Notes under the pieces: generated by a model
What the model was told of the DNA's origin: nothing
Seen by the model: only the letters and a program-made list of their open reading frames with translations
Database searches by the model: none
From: JAIUNP01 sp020161975
Lineage (GTDB): Bacteria; Pseudomonadota; Alphaproteobacteria; Rhizobiales; Beijerinckiaceae
Assembly (NCBI GenBank): GCA_036745275.1
Contig: DAIOGK010000038.1
Location: forward strand, 1-23,640
Length of the DNA stretch: 23,640 nucleotides
Reading direction: 5' to 3'
Made by a program: the position numbers and the translations under genes
In this document: in pieces, positions 1 to 7,112 of the stretch
Numbering within the stretch: position 1 is the stretch's first letter
Layout: each line of letters opens with the position of its first letter

Positions 1-130
1 CGTTGAACGCCTTGCAGAATTCCATGATGTTCAGGCCGCGCTGACCCAGCGCAGGGCCAATCGGCGGCGACGGGTTCGCGGCACCCGCCGGAACCTGAAG
101 CTTGATGAAGCCAACAATTTTCTTGGCCAT
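1..130 (-). CDS. rplK: 50S ribosomal protein L11, N-terminal part (cut by window edge)
   Basis: Large-subunit ribosomal protein of the GTPase-associated centre. The reverse complement from position 130 gives MAKKIVGFIKLQVPAG followed by the L11 hallmark segment with NPSPPIGPALGQRG, then NIMEFCKAFN; the rest lies beyond the window. The ATG at 130-128 is preceded by a GGAAGAG ribosome binding site about 6 nt away. Its usual upstream neighbour nusG lies about 1.8 kb away here (1950-2483), with two opposite-strand genes between, so rplK probably needs its own promoter (see 301-329). Confidence 0.97.
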   Translation of the reverse strand, partial: MAKKIVGFIKLQVPAGAANPSPPIGPALGQRGLNIMEFCKAFN

Positions 131-300
131 AGCTCTCTTCCAAATAGCCATCGTCCCGGATGCCCTGCCCCTGTCGGGAACAGGCCGGGAAAAGGCGGTT
201 GCAGGATCGTGGTCGGGCTTTATGTCAGCCGGAGCGAGATACGCCGGCGAACCGCCTCCCACGCGTGGTCACCCGTGCGCGCGGCGCGAGCGATGGCGGG

Positions 301-329
301 GCTATAGGACAGGTTCGGTCGCCGCGCAA
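301..329 (-). promoter_or_regulatory. Candidate sigma-70 promoter for rplK
   Basis: On the minus strand TTGCGC (329-324), a 17-nt spacer and TATAGC (306-301) resemble -35 and -10 boxes. The predicted start near 294 would give a leader of about 165 nt before rplK. The 10-bp palindrome ccacgcgtgg (259-268) and a small hairpin (cctgt 170-174, acagg 180-184) fall in that leader, which could matter because L11 operons are often autoregulated by L1 in the leader. This is pattern matching only. Apart from this, 131-407 holds no gene I can support. Confidence 0.4.
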
Positions 330-407
330 TCCAAATCTGGCGTCCCGGGCTTTCGCAGCGCGCAACTTCCGGCTAGGCACAGCGCAAACCCGCATCGGAG
401 CCTGCAA

Positions 408-662
408 ATGACCGCCGCCGACACACCGCCCCGTCAGCTTTCCACCAATCCGAAAAGCCCCCACTATGATGCCGCCGTGCTGGAACGGGGCGTCGGTGTG
501 CGCTTCAAGGGCGTCGAGAAATTCAACGTCGAGGAATACGATCTTGATGCCGGCTGAATTCGCGTGGCGGCGGGCGCCGCAAAGGACCGTTTCGGCAACC
601 CGATGACGATGAAGCTGAGCGGCCCGGTCGAGGTCTGGTTCAAGGACGACAGCGCACAGTAA
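408..662 (+). pseudogene. DUF3297 family protein interrupted by an in-frame TGA
   Basis: The frame starting at ATG 408 (GGAG ribosome binding site 7 nt upstream) encodes a small protein with LSTNPKSPHYD, LERGVGVRFKGVEK and NVEEYDLDAG, typical of the DUF3297 family of about 80-residue proteobacterial proteins of unknown function. After 49 codons TGA occurs at 555-557. The same frame then continues without a gap through IRVAAGAAKDRFGNPM and VEVWFKDDSAQ to TAA at 660-662, which is the expected C-terminal half. As I recall the family, it has Gly-Trp-Ile/Val-Arg-Val here, so TGA sits where TGG is expected. With the TGA read as an amino acid the product is 84 residues, the usual family length. It is either a recent nonsense mutation, a sequencing error or a recoded stop; TGA is a normal stop for many neighbouring genes. 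Family assignment is firm; functional status is open. Confidence 0.85.
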
Positions 663-753
663 CGCGTCGCAGGATGGCCGGTGTTTTCAGGTATGATCAA
701 GATTTGAAATTGAATTTTAAATCGGGCACTGTTCGGATTTTCCGGGAGTTTTT

Positions 754-1914
754 ATGGGCACTTGCATATTTTGCGGTCGAGGTGCGGGTTTTTTTAGCAG
801 TCAACATGACTTTTGCCGCGACAGGGCGGGAATGTTGAGTAAGGAAGGCGCTGCAGTTATTGGGGCACTATACGATGGTGAACGCAACCAAATTGACCCA
901 AAAAAATACGGCATCATTTCAGAAAAAAATGAATATTTTGGCTGGTATGGTCCTGTTCAAAAATTACAATTCAAGACTCGCCGTGTAACAACAGGTCGAA
1001 GCGCCGGCATCTCAATTAGATTAGCAAAGGGGTTGAGCGTCAGAACGGGCGGTAGCGCAGGAATCACTACGACGGAAGAGTTTATAACGGACTCTGATTC
1101 CGGCATGATGTTGCTTACGGATCAAAATTTCTATTTCTTGGGATCGAAACGAACTGAGAAAATTCCAATAGCGTCCATTCTTTCGTTTCTCGCTGAGGAC
1201 GGTGTACTAGCCATTGACGACGCGCGAAAACGCCATTTGTTCCGCACTGAGATCACTGCGGAAGGGGAGTTCTTTGACGCAGCTTTCAAGGCGTTTTTGG
1301 GGGAGTCTAAGCGCCCTTCGATAGCAGCAACTCCTTCGATAGCGGCCACTCCAATAGAGCTGTCCAACGCGACGATCACACCACTTACAATCGAAAACGA
1401 ATTGACCGCCAAAATCGAAGACGAGCCTATCACCAAAATCGAAGAGATTATAAATCAAGAATCCAAAAAACAAAAAATCCTTCCAACTACAAAATTTTCC
1501 TGGTTTTTACTCATAATTTCAGCAATAATGATGCTTACATTAGCGATATCCGAGCCATTAAGCGCTAAAATAATTTCTTCAATTTCTATAATTGGAATTT
1601 TATTTTGTATATTGCTTTTAATTAGAAAGGATTTGCGGCGACTGTCTTTGCGTTTATTATGTTTGTGCGCAGTTTTATTATTAGGAAGTCTTGTTTGGGC
1701 GACTGCATATCCAACAAAAAACAAGAAATATGGCGAGCCATCCTCGGCAATCGTGCAGCCTCACGCGACAAGTCCGGCAATAAACTCCGCCCGCGACAGC
1801 GCGTCCAAAACACCCCCTGGAGAGGAGTTCGGTCCGCCGACTCTTAAAGCAAATTCCAATCGGAAGCCCGGCCCCGCTTCGAGCCAAACGAACTCGGCCA
1901 AGAAAGAGAAATAG
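754..1914 (+). CDS. Zinc-finger/bacterial-PH-like membrane protein of unknown function, AT-rich
   Basis: I do not recognise a named gene. The 386-residue product begins with a compact putative zinc site (Cys4, Cys7, His18, Cys21; CIFC then HDFC). A basic region follows, then a segment at about 117-165 (LLTDQNFYFLG, KIPIASILSF, RKRHLFRT) with the strand pattern of a bacterial PH/GRAM-like domain. Residues 185-245 are a low-complexity linker with a perfect peptide repeat (PSIAAT twice). Three hydrophobic segments lie at about 249-267, 272-290 and 297-317, followed by a polar Pro/Ser/Lys-rich tail. The start is supported by CGGGAG 5-6 nt upstream. By hand count 1501-1620 is about 27 percent GC (this part encodes membrane segments) against about 68 percent at 3901-3960 in rnd; runs of A and T occur throughout. 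This, and its place inside the secE-nusG-rplK cluster, suggests horizontal acquisition. Such zinc plus PH-like proteins are often membrane-associated accessory genes, but no function can be assigned. Confidence 0.8.
   Translation: MGTCIFCGRGAGFFSSQHDFCRDRAGMLSKEGAAVIGALYDGERNQIDPKKYGIISEKNEYFGWYGPVQKLQFKTRRVTTGRSAGISIRLAKGLSVRTGGSAGITTTEEFITDSDSGMMLLTDQNFYFLGSKRTEKIPIASILSFLAEDGVLAIDDARKRHLFRTEITAEGEFFDAAFKAFLGESKRPSIAATPSIAATPIELSNATITPLTIENELTAKIEDEPITKIEEIINQESKKQKILPTTKFSWFLLIISAIMMLTLAISEPLSAKIISSISIIGILFCILLLIRKDLRRLSLRLLCLCAVLLLGSLVWATAYPTKNKKYGEPSSAIVQPHATSPAINSARDSASKTPPGEEFGPPTLKANSNRKPGPASSQTNSAKKEK
1315..1350 (+). repeat. 18-bp tandem duplication within the linker of the AT-rich gene
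   Basis: Copy 1 (1315-1332) and copy 2 (1333-1350) both begin ccttcgatagc and differ at two third-codon positions, so both encode PSIAAT. The two silent changes mean the duplication is not brand new. It falls in the linker between the PH-like domain and the membrane segments, where length changes are usually tolerated. Confidence 0.85.
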
Positions 1915-1936
1915 CCAAGTTGAACGAAACTCGGCT
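1913..1936 (-). terminator. Hairpin terminator behind nusG
   Basis: agccaagtt (1913-1921) and aactcggct (1928-1936) pair over 9 positions with one G-U, loop 6 nt. On the minus strand the stem is followed by ATTTCTCTTTCTT, a T-rich tail, placing it 13 nt behind the nusG stop. It also overlaps the stop codon of the convergent gene ending at 1914. It implies that the secE-nusG transcript ends here and does not continue into rplK. Confidence 0.55.
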
Positions 1937-1949
1937 ATCGCTCCCTTAC

Positions 1950-2483
1950 TTACTTCAGCTTCTCGACCTGGTTGAATTCCAGCTCCACCGGCGTGGCGCG
2001 ACCGAAGATCGACACGGCCACCTTGAGGCGCGAGCGGATCGAATCCACGTCCTCGACGACGCCGTTGAACGAGGCGAACGGACCGTCGGACACCTTCACC
2101 TGCTCGCCCACCGAGAACTGGATGGCCGACTTCGGCTTGGCGGTCGAATCAACCACCTGGCCCTTGATCCGCTCGGCCTCGTGGTCGGGAATCGGCACCG
2201 GCTTGTTGTGCGCGCCCAGAAAGCCCGTGACCTTCGGCGTGTTCTTGATGAGGTGGAAGGCTTCGTCCGTCAAATCCACTTTCACCAGCACATAGCCGGG
2301 GAAGAACTTGCGATCCGTCTCGATCTTCCGGCCACGGCGCATCTCCGTCACCTTCTCGGTCGGCACGAGGATTTCCTCGAAGAGATCGGTCAACCCGCGC
2401 TGTTCGGCCCCCTCACGAATCGAATCGGCGACCTTCTTCTCGAAATTCGAGAAGGCGTGAACGATGTACCAGCGCTTGGACAT
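1950..2483 (-). CDS. nusG: Transcription termination/antitermination protein NusG
   Basis: Binds RNA polymerase and links it to Rho or to ribosomal S10. The 177-residue product starts MSKRWYIVHAFSNFEKKVAD, the NGN-domain N terminus, with FFPGYVLVKVDL in the middle and a KOW domain near the C terminus (VKVSDGPFASFNGVVEDVD, then GRATPVELEF). The ATG at 2483 is chosen over longer in-frame starts because translation begins at the family N terminus. secE lies 47 nt upstream on the same strand. Unusually, rplK does not follow directly; the hairpin at 1913-1936 and two opposite-strand genes intervene. Confidence 0.98.
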   Translation of the reverse strand: MSKRWYIVHAFSNFEKKVADSIREGAEQRGLTDLFEEILVPTEKVTEMRRGRKIETDRKFFPGYVLVKVDLTDEAFHLIKNTPKVTGFLGAHNKPVPIPDHEAERIKGQVVDSTAKPKSAIQFSVGEQVKVSDGPFASFNGVVEDVDSIRSRLKVAVSIFGRATPVELEFNQVEKLK

Positions 2484-2530
2484 GAGGATATTCCGGTAAG
2501 ATCTGTCAGAAACGGCGAATGCGGCGACGC

Positions 2531-2725
2531 TCAGCCAAGGCCGAGCACCAGCCCGACGAACAGGCGGATGATCTGGTCCGCCGCGAGGAAGAACAGCGCG
2601 GCGACAAACACCATCAGCAGCACCATGCCCGTGGTGACCATGGTCTCGCTGCGCGTCGGCCAGGTGACCTTCTTCGCCTCGGAGCGAACTTCCTGAATAA
2701 ACTCGAACAGATTGGGCTTCGACAT
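2531..2725 (-). CDS. secE: Preprotein translocase subunit SecE
   Basis: Essential small subunit of the SecYEG protein-export channel in the inner membrane. The 64-residue product has the amphipathic cytoplasmic helix with FIQEVRSEAKKVTWPTR, the SecE signature, followed by a single membrane span (VTTGMVLLMVFVAALFFLAA). This is the short, one-span form common outside the enterics. ATG 2725 (MSKPNLFEF) is preferred to the TTG two codons upstream. It is the first gene of the secE-nusG pair. The usual upstream tRNA-Trp and tuf genes are not seen; rnd lies divergently upstream. Confidence 0.97.
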   Translation of the reverse strand: MSKPNLFEFIQEVRSEAKKVTWPTRSETMVTTGMVLLMVFVAALFFLAADQIIRLFVGLVLGLG

Positions 2726-2911
2726 GAGCAACCGGCCAGTGGGTTCGACGATCCTGTCCGGTCCAAGTGGCCGCGACCCGCCGCGCGGGGGAGATCACTT
2801 CAACCATGTCAGGGAATGGCTCTCCTATATCCGATGTGGAGAAAAACGCAAGGCGCGGCTGCAAGACCAACGCTCAGGTCCGATTATCCCCAAAAATGAA
2901 CAATTGAGATA

Positions 2912-2917
2912 ATTATA
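2912..2917 (-). promoter_or_regulatory. Candidate -10 box for the secE-nusG transcript
   Basis: A perfect TATAAT is read on the minus strand at 2917-2912 in a locally AT-rich patch about 190 nt before secE. No good -35 hexamer is found at 16-18 nt, so this is weak. The leader 2726-2911 was read on both strands for a tRNA-Trp and none was seen. Confidence 0.3.
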
Positions 2918-3021
2918 GCTGAAAACCGGTTCCCCTTTGGCGTCACATGCTCTAAGGGCGCACCAGTCGATGCCGCGTGGCGGCACGCCGGGCTTCCCCG
3001 GAGCATTCTGAAGGACCTTGG

Positions 3022-4176
3022 ATGCAACTGATCACGAAAACCAGCAACCTCGCTGCGGCCTGCGAGCGACTGGCCCGCCATCCGTTTGTTACGGTCGATA
3101 CTGAATTTCTCCGTGAGACGACCTATTATCCAAAGCTCTGCCTGATCCAGATGGCGAGTGAGGATGAAGTTGTACTGGTCGATCCGCTTGCACCCGAGCT
3201 TTCGCTGGAGCCGTTCTTCGCCCTGATGGTGAATGAAGCGGTGGTCAAGGTGTTCCACGCCGCCCGGCAGGATGTCGAGATCATCTGGACGCGGGGCGGC
3301 GTCATCCCCGCACCGCTGTTTGATACCCAGGTCGCGGCCATGGTCTGTGGCTTTGGCGAACAGGCCTCCTATGAAAGCCTCGCAGGTGCGCTGGCCAATG
3401 CGCGCATCGACAAGTCGTCGCGCTTCACGGATTGGTCGCGCCGCCCGCTTAGCGAAGCGCAATTGGTTTATGCCGCTGCCGATGTGACGCATCTGCGCAC
3501 GGTCTACACGGCGCTTGTCGCCAAACTCACCAAATCCGGACGGGGGGAATGGCTGGCCGGCGACATGGCGACACTGACCGATCCCAGCACCTATCAGGTA
3601 CTGCCCGAGAACGCCTGGGAGCGGCTGAAGACCAGGGTGCGCAAGCCCCGAGAACTGGCCGCGCTGATCGAACTGGCCGCCTGGCGCGAACGCGAGGCAC
3701 AGACGCGGGACCTGCCGCGCGGCCGGGTTTTGAAGGATGATGCCCTTGGCGAGGTTGCCACGGCCCTGCCCCGGTCCATCGAGGAACTTGGCCGGCTGCG
3801 GACGATTCCCAAGGGTTATGAGCGCTCCCGCACCGGCACGGAACTGATCGCCGCCGTCGAAAGGGCGATGGAGCGCGACCTGTCAACCCTGCCCGAACTG
3901 GAGCGCCGCTCCTCCGGCTCAGCAAACGGCGCGCTGGTGCAACTGCTCAAGGTGCTGTTGCAATCGGTGGCCGAGCGCAACCGTGTCGCCGCCCGGCTGA
4001 TCGCCAATTCCGAGGACATTGAGAAAATCGCACTGAATGATGGTCTCGATTCCCCCGCCATGGAAGGCTGGCGGAAAGAGCTGTTTGGCGACATGGCCCT
4101 GCGGCTCAAACGCGGCGAACTGACCATCGGCATCGACAAGGGCCGCGTCGTCGCGGTGCCGCGTCAGACGGCTTGA
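3022..4176 (+). CDS. rnd: Ribonuclease D
   Basis: 3'-to-5' exoribonuclease that trims tRNA precursors and other structured RNAs. The 384-residue product has the DEDDy catalytic set: Asp26 and Glu28 in VDTEF, Asp84 in HAARQDVE, and Tyr149 with Asp153 in YAAADV. These are followed by helical C-terminal HRDC-type regions (about 200-290 and 295-370). ATG 3022 is preferred over an upstream GTG at 2977 because AAGGA stands 6 nt before it and translation begins at the family start (MQLITKTSNL). Length is close to the E. coli enzyme (375). It is monocistronic here and converges on the methyl-accepting protein gene. Confidence 0.95.
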   Translation: MQLITKTSNLAAACERLARHPFVTVDTEFLRETTYYPKLCLIQMASEDEVVLVDPLAPELSLEPFFALMVNEAVVKVFHAARQDVEIIWTRGGVIPAPLFDTQVAAMVCGFGEQASYESLAGALANARIDKSSRFTDWSRRPLSEAQLVYAAADVTHLRTVYTALVAKLTKSGRGEWLAGDMATLTDPSTYQVLPENAWERLKTRVRKPRELAALIELAAWREREAQTRDLPRGRVLKDDALGEVATALPRSIEELGRLRTIPKGYERSRTGTELIAAVERAMERDLSTLPELERRSSGSANGALVQLLKVLLQSVAERNRVAARLIANSEDIEKIALNDGLDSPAMEGWRKELFGDMALRLKRGELTIGIDKGRVVAVPRQTA

Positions 4177-4182
4177 CGCCCG

Positions 4183-4213
4183 GCGCGGCAAAGCCCGCCC
4201 CCGGGCGCCGCGC
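4183..4213. terminator. GC-rich hairpin between convergent rnd and methyl-accepting protein gene
   Basis: Outer arms gcgcggc (4183-4189) and gccgcgc (4207-4213) enclose, after an AAA bulge, inner arms gcccg and cgggc with a CCCC loop: 12 base pairs in the only space between two convergent genes. Neither strand has a T-tract after it, so it may act as a 3'-end stabilising structure or a Rho-assisted terminator. Confidence 0.4.
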
Positions 4214-4226
4214 GCAGAAATGGCCC

Positions 4227-5528
4227 TTACGCGGCCTTGCTGCCCACTTCCCGCGCGGCGGCGCCAAGGCTTGCCAGCATCCGGTCCATCTCCGATTGCA
4301 TCCGCCCGGTGGCGGAGGTGAAGCGGTTTGTCACGCCATCAAGCTGCGAGGCGGCAGCGCCAGCGGCGAGAATCGCGCCCTCGATGGCCTGAAAATGCTC
4401 ATGGGCGGCCAGGCTGTGGCGCGCGGCGTTGGCGGAACTGCGGGCAATTTCGTTGGTAGAGGCTTCCTGTTCGCTGACTGCTGCGGCGATGACGCGGCTC
4501 GCTTCATCAACAGCACCGAGCTGCTCGGTGATGCCACGCGTCGCGGCGGCGGCTGCGGCCGTCACATCCTGAATGCCCGAAACCAGCGCGGTGATCTCGA
4601 CAGTCGCTTTTGCGGTTTCGGTGGCAAGTGCCTTTACCTCGGAAGCGACCACGGCAAAGCCGCGACCGGCATCGCCGGCCCGGGCCGCCTCGATGGTGGC
4701 ATTGAGAGCCAGAAGATTGGTCTGTTCGGCAATTGCGCGGATGGAGGTGACAACCGAACCGATCCGTTTCACCGTCTGCGACAGGTGGTCGACGTGTCGA
4801 GATGCACTCTGGCCGGCCTCGCTGGCGTTGCGGACCAGGGTCGTCGATTCTCCGGCCTGCGCGCTGATCTCACGCACCGCGCTGGCAATCTGATCCACCG
4901 CGGCAGCAAGGCCGGAGACGGCAATCGAACCCTGGTTGGAAGCCTCACGCGCCGCTTCCGCATCGACGATGACGCGCTTGACCTGATCGGTCAGGGCCTG
5001 GGCCGTTTCACGAACCGCCGCATTCACATGCTCGGCCTCGGACAGCACATCGCCCAGCACCTCGCGCGAGCGCTGCACGGCCACCAGCACCGGTGCCTCC
5101 CGCGCAGGCATGGCAATGACCTTGGCGTCTTTTTCCGCAGTTTCCGTAACGGAAGCTGACTGAAGCGCAACAACGCGCTGTTGAAGAAAGGCCAACGCCC
5201 TGCTGAGTTCGGCAAGCTCTCCCTCGCCTTCCAGCCCCTCAATGGGGGCGTTGACCCGCCCGTCTGCAAGCGCGCGGGCTGCCAGCGCCCGCTCACGCAC
5301 CTGAAGCGTATAGCGACCAAGCAGCCAGCGCACCGAGAGGGCAGCGACCAATCCGACGGTCCCGATCCAGAGGCTAAGACCGGCCAGAAGATCAACCGGC
5401 ACCGAATTCCCCTCGATGGCCACGCCCCAGAGGCCCATGGCCGTCACGACGGCAGGCACCACGGTAATCACCAGCGCTGTCGTCGCCAGATCTTTGGGTG
5501 GGGTGCGGCTTTGCTGTTCGCCAATCAT
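4227..5528 (-). CDS. Methyl-accepting chemotaxis protein without periplasmic sensor domain
   Basis: Signal transducer that would control CheA in a chemoreceptor array. The 433-residue product has two membrane spans (about 15-37 and 46-68) joined by only about ten residues, so there is no periplasmic ligand domain. A short HAMP-like linker (about 70-125) and a long helical signalling domain follow; the conserved hairpin tip at about 264-300 contains EQTNLLALNATIEAARAG and GRGFAVVASEVKALA. No C-terminal CheR-binding pentapeptide is seen. ATG 5528 is chosen because AGGAGG stands 5 nt upstream; an earlier ATG at 5549 overlaps that site. It lies 50 nt behind ppx on the same strand. What it senses (membrane state, cytoplasmic signal or a partner protein) cannot be told. 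Confidence 0.93.
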   Translation of the reverse strand: MIGEQQSRTPPKDLATTALVITVVPAVVTAMGLWGVAIEGNSVPVDLLAGLSLWIGTVGLVAALSVRWLLGRYTLQVRERALAARALADGRVNAPIEGLEGEGELAELSRALAFLQQRVVALQSASVTETAEKDAKVIAMPAREAPVLVAVQRSREVLGDVLSEAEHVNAAVRETAQALTDQVKRVIVDAEAAREASNQGSIAVSGLAAAVDQIASAVREISAQAGESTTLVRNASEAGQSASRHVDHLSQTVKRIGSVVTSIRAIAEQTNLLALNATIEAARAGDAGRGFAVVASEVKALATETAKATVEITALVSGIQDVTAAAAAATRGITEQLGAVDEASRVIAAAVSEQEASTNEIARSSANAARHSLAAHEHFQAIEGAILAAGAAASQLDGVTNRFTSATGRMQSEMDRMLASLGAAAREVGSKAA

Positions 5529-5578
5529 GATGGCCTCCTGACAAGTCATCAGAAGGCATCAACATGGCTAATATCGGG

Positions 5579-7108
5579 TTAAGAAGAAGAAGCGCCAATC
5601 ATGATCTGCGGTTCGCGCCCAATCAACTTTGCCAGTTGCTTCAGTCGGTTGCCGAGGCGTTCGCTGGCAAGGTCTGCAAGCTCTGCCGGCACTTGCAGAA
5701 CCAGCTTGTTGTGATCCACCACCAGCGGCATCCGGGGCAAAACGCCCGGCATCGCGGCGGCTGCGATATAGGCAACGCGCATACTCGCCCCGAGAATGCG
5801 CGCCCGCTCGATGTAACGGCTGCTGGCGAGTTCCCGGATGCGCGGCAACGGCTCGCTCGAACCTGGCCCGACATGGCGCGAATAAACCGACAGCGCCAGA
5901 AAGACGCGCCCCGGATGATCGACACCCGGCAACACCGCATGGGCGATAATGTTCAGGCTCTGCTCGCCGCGATAATCGGGATGCGCGCGCCAGGAAATGT
6001 CAGAGAGCAGGCAGGCCGCATGGCGAAGCCGCCGGTCCTCGTCGTCCTCGCCAATCTCCGCGCTGGCAAAGAACCGGTCCGTCCAGCCGATCAACTCGCG
6101 CGTATACTCCGGCGATCGTGAACGCAGCCGGTTGAGATCAGCGGCAACGACCAGCAACGGATCCTCGGCGCGCTTTTTCGCCGGCAGCAGGGAATGCAAA
6201 AGCCCCTCACGCACACCGGAGGCTGAAACGACGACACGCGCGGCGCGCGTTTCGCGCATCAGATGCTCCAGTACCAGCGCGCCATAAGACAACAACGGTC
6301 GACGATCGACCGCCACAGACGCAATCGCCATCAGGCTTTCGGGCTCGACCCGAAGCACCATCTTGCAGAAATCGATGACCTCTCGGGCCGGGATGGCATA
6401 GTTATGCAGAACATTCAGCGGATAGCCGATATTGCGCATATGCAGCCGGGCAATCGCGCGCCAGGTGCCGCCGATCGCATAGATGTCGCGCCCGGCGCCT
6501 GCGGCAAGCGCCGGCACACCGGCCATGGCATCCTGCACGATCTTCGCCGCCTTCTTGATCGAGCGGCCCGAAATGTCGCGCAAGGCAAGACCGCCGAGCC
6601 GCAGGCTGACGCCCGCGCCGATAGCATCGTCGTTCACATCCACGAGTTCAAGGCTGCCCCCGCCCAGATCGGCGACGATACCGTTCGGCTTGTGAATGCC
6701 GGCGATGACGCCCATCGCCGCGAGATTGGCCTCGCGCTCACCCGAGATCAGTTCGATCGGCGCCCGGAGAATCGCCTCCGCCTCGGCGATGAAAGCGGGA
6801 CCGTTGCTGGCGTCGCGCGATGCAGCGGTTGCCAGCGGATAGAGCGTCTCCACCTCCATCACATCGGCCAGCGCACGGAAACGCTTCATGGCCGCCAGCG
6901 CCTGCACGACGCCGTCTTCCGGCAAACGGCCCGTGATTGCCACATTGCGCCCGAGGCCGCACAGCGACTTCTCGTTGAAGATCGGCGTCGGCGCGCGGCT
7001 CAACGCATCGTAGACGACCAGGCGCACCGAGTTCGAGCCGATATCGATCACGCCGACCGGGCGGCCCATATTGTCACGCTGTTCAGGGACCAGGGCCGCC
7101 TGCATCAT
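5579..7108 (-). CDS. ppx: Exopolyphosphatase / guanosine pentaphosphatase (Ppx/GppA family)
   Basis: Hydrolyses terminal phosphate from polyphosphate or pppGpp, tying phosphate storage to the stringent response. The product of up to 509 residues shows the sugar-kinase/Hsp70-like ATPase fold motifs VIDIGSNSVRLVVYD near the N terminus and IVADLGGGSLELV at about 145-157, with ISGEREA between. The C-terminal helical half has an HD-like arrangement (about 360-405). Length matches E. coli Ppx (513). The start is uncertain: ATG 7108 lies 4 nt behind the purM stop and has no clear ribosome binding site, while ATG 7069 begins directly at MGRPVGVIDIGSN. The tight spacing suggests co-transcription with purM. 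The specific substrate cannot be decided from sequence. Confidence 0.92.
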   Translation of the reverse strand: MMQAALVPEQRDNMGRPVGVIDIGSNSVRLVVYDALSRAPTPIFNEKSLCGLGRNVAITGRLPEDGVVQALAAMKRFRALADVMEVETLYPLATAASRDASNGPAFIAEAEAILRAPIELISGEREANLAAMGVIAGIHKPNGIVADLGGGSLELVDVNDDAIGAGVSLRLGGLALRDISGRSIKKAAKIVQDAMAGVPALAAGAGRDIYAIGGTWRAIARLHMRNIGYPLNVLHNYAIPAREVIDFCKMVLRVEPESLMAIASVAVDRRPLLSYGALVLEHLMRETRAARVVVSASGVREGLLHSLLPAKKRAEDPLLVVAADLNRLRSRSPEYTRELIGWTDRFFASAEIGEDDEDRRLRHAACLLSDISWRAHPDYRGEQSLNIIAHAVLPGVDHPGRVFLALSVYSRHVGPGSSEPLPRIRELASSRYIERARILGASMRVAYIAAAAMPGVLPRMPLVVDHNKLVLQVPAELADLASERLGNRLKQLAKLIGREPQIMIGASSS

Positions 7109-7112
7109 GGCA

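Noticed and set aside
102..407. Long upstream extension of the DUF3297 reading frame, overlapping the rplK start
   Set aside because: Translation is arginine-rich and unlike any family, and the DUF3297 start at 408 has its own ribosome binding site.
408..662. Genome-wide UGA-to-Trp reassignment as the explanation for the TGA
   Set aside because: TGA ends many intact genes in the window at family-typical lengths (rnd, purM, livH, livM, livF), and TGG is used for Trp throughout.
2726..3021. tRNA-Trp gene upstream of secE
   Set aside because: Both strands were read for the expected anticodon arm and TTC loop; no cloverleaf was found.
4173..5159. 328-residue plus-strand open frame opposite the methyl-accepting protein
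   Set aside because: Low-complexity Gly/Arg-rich translation without motifs; the opposite strand encodes an unmistakable signalling domain.
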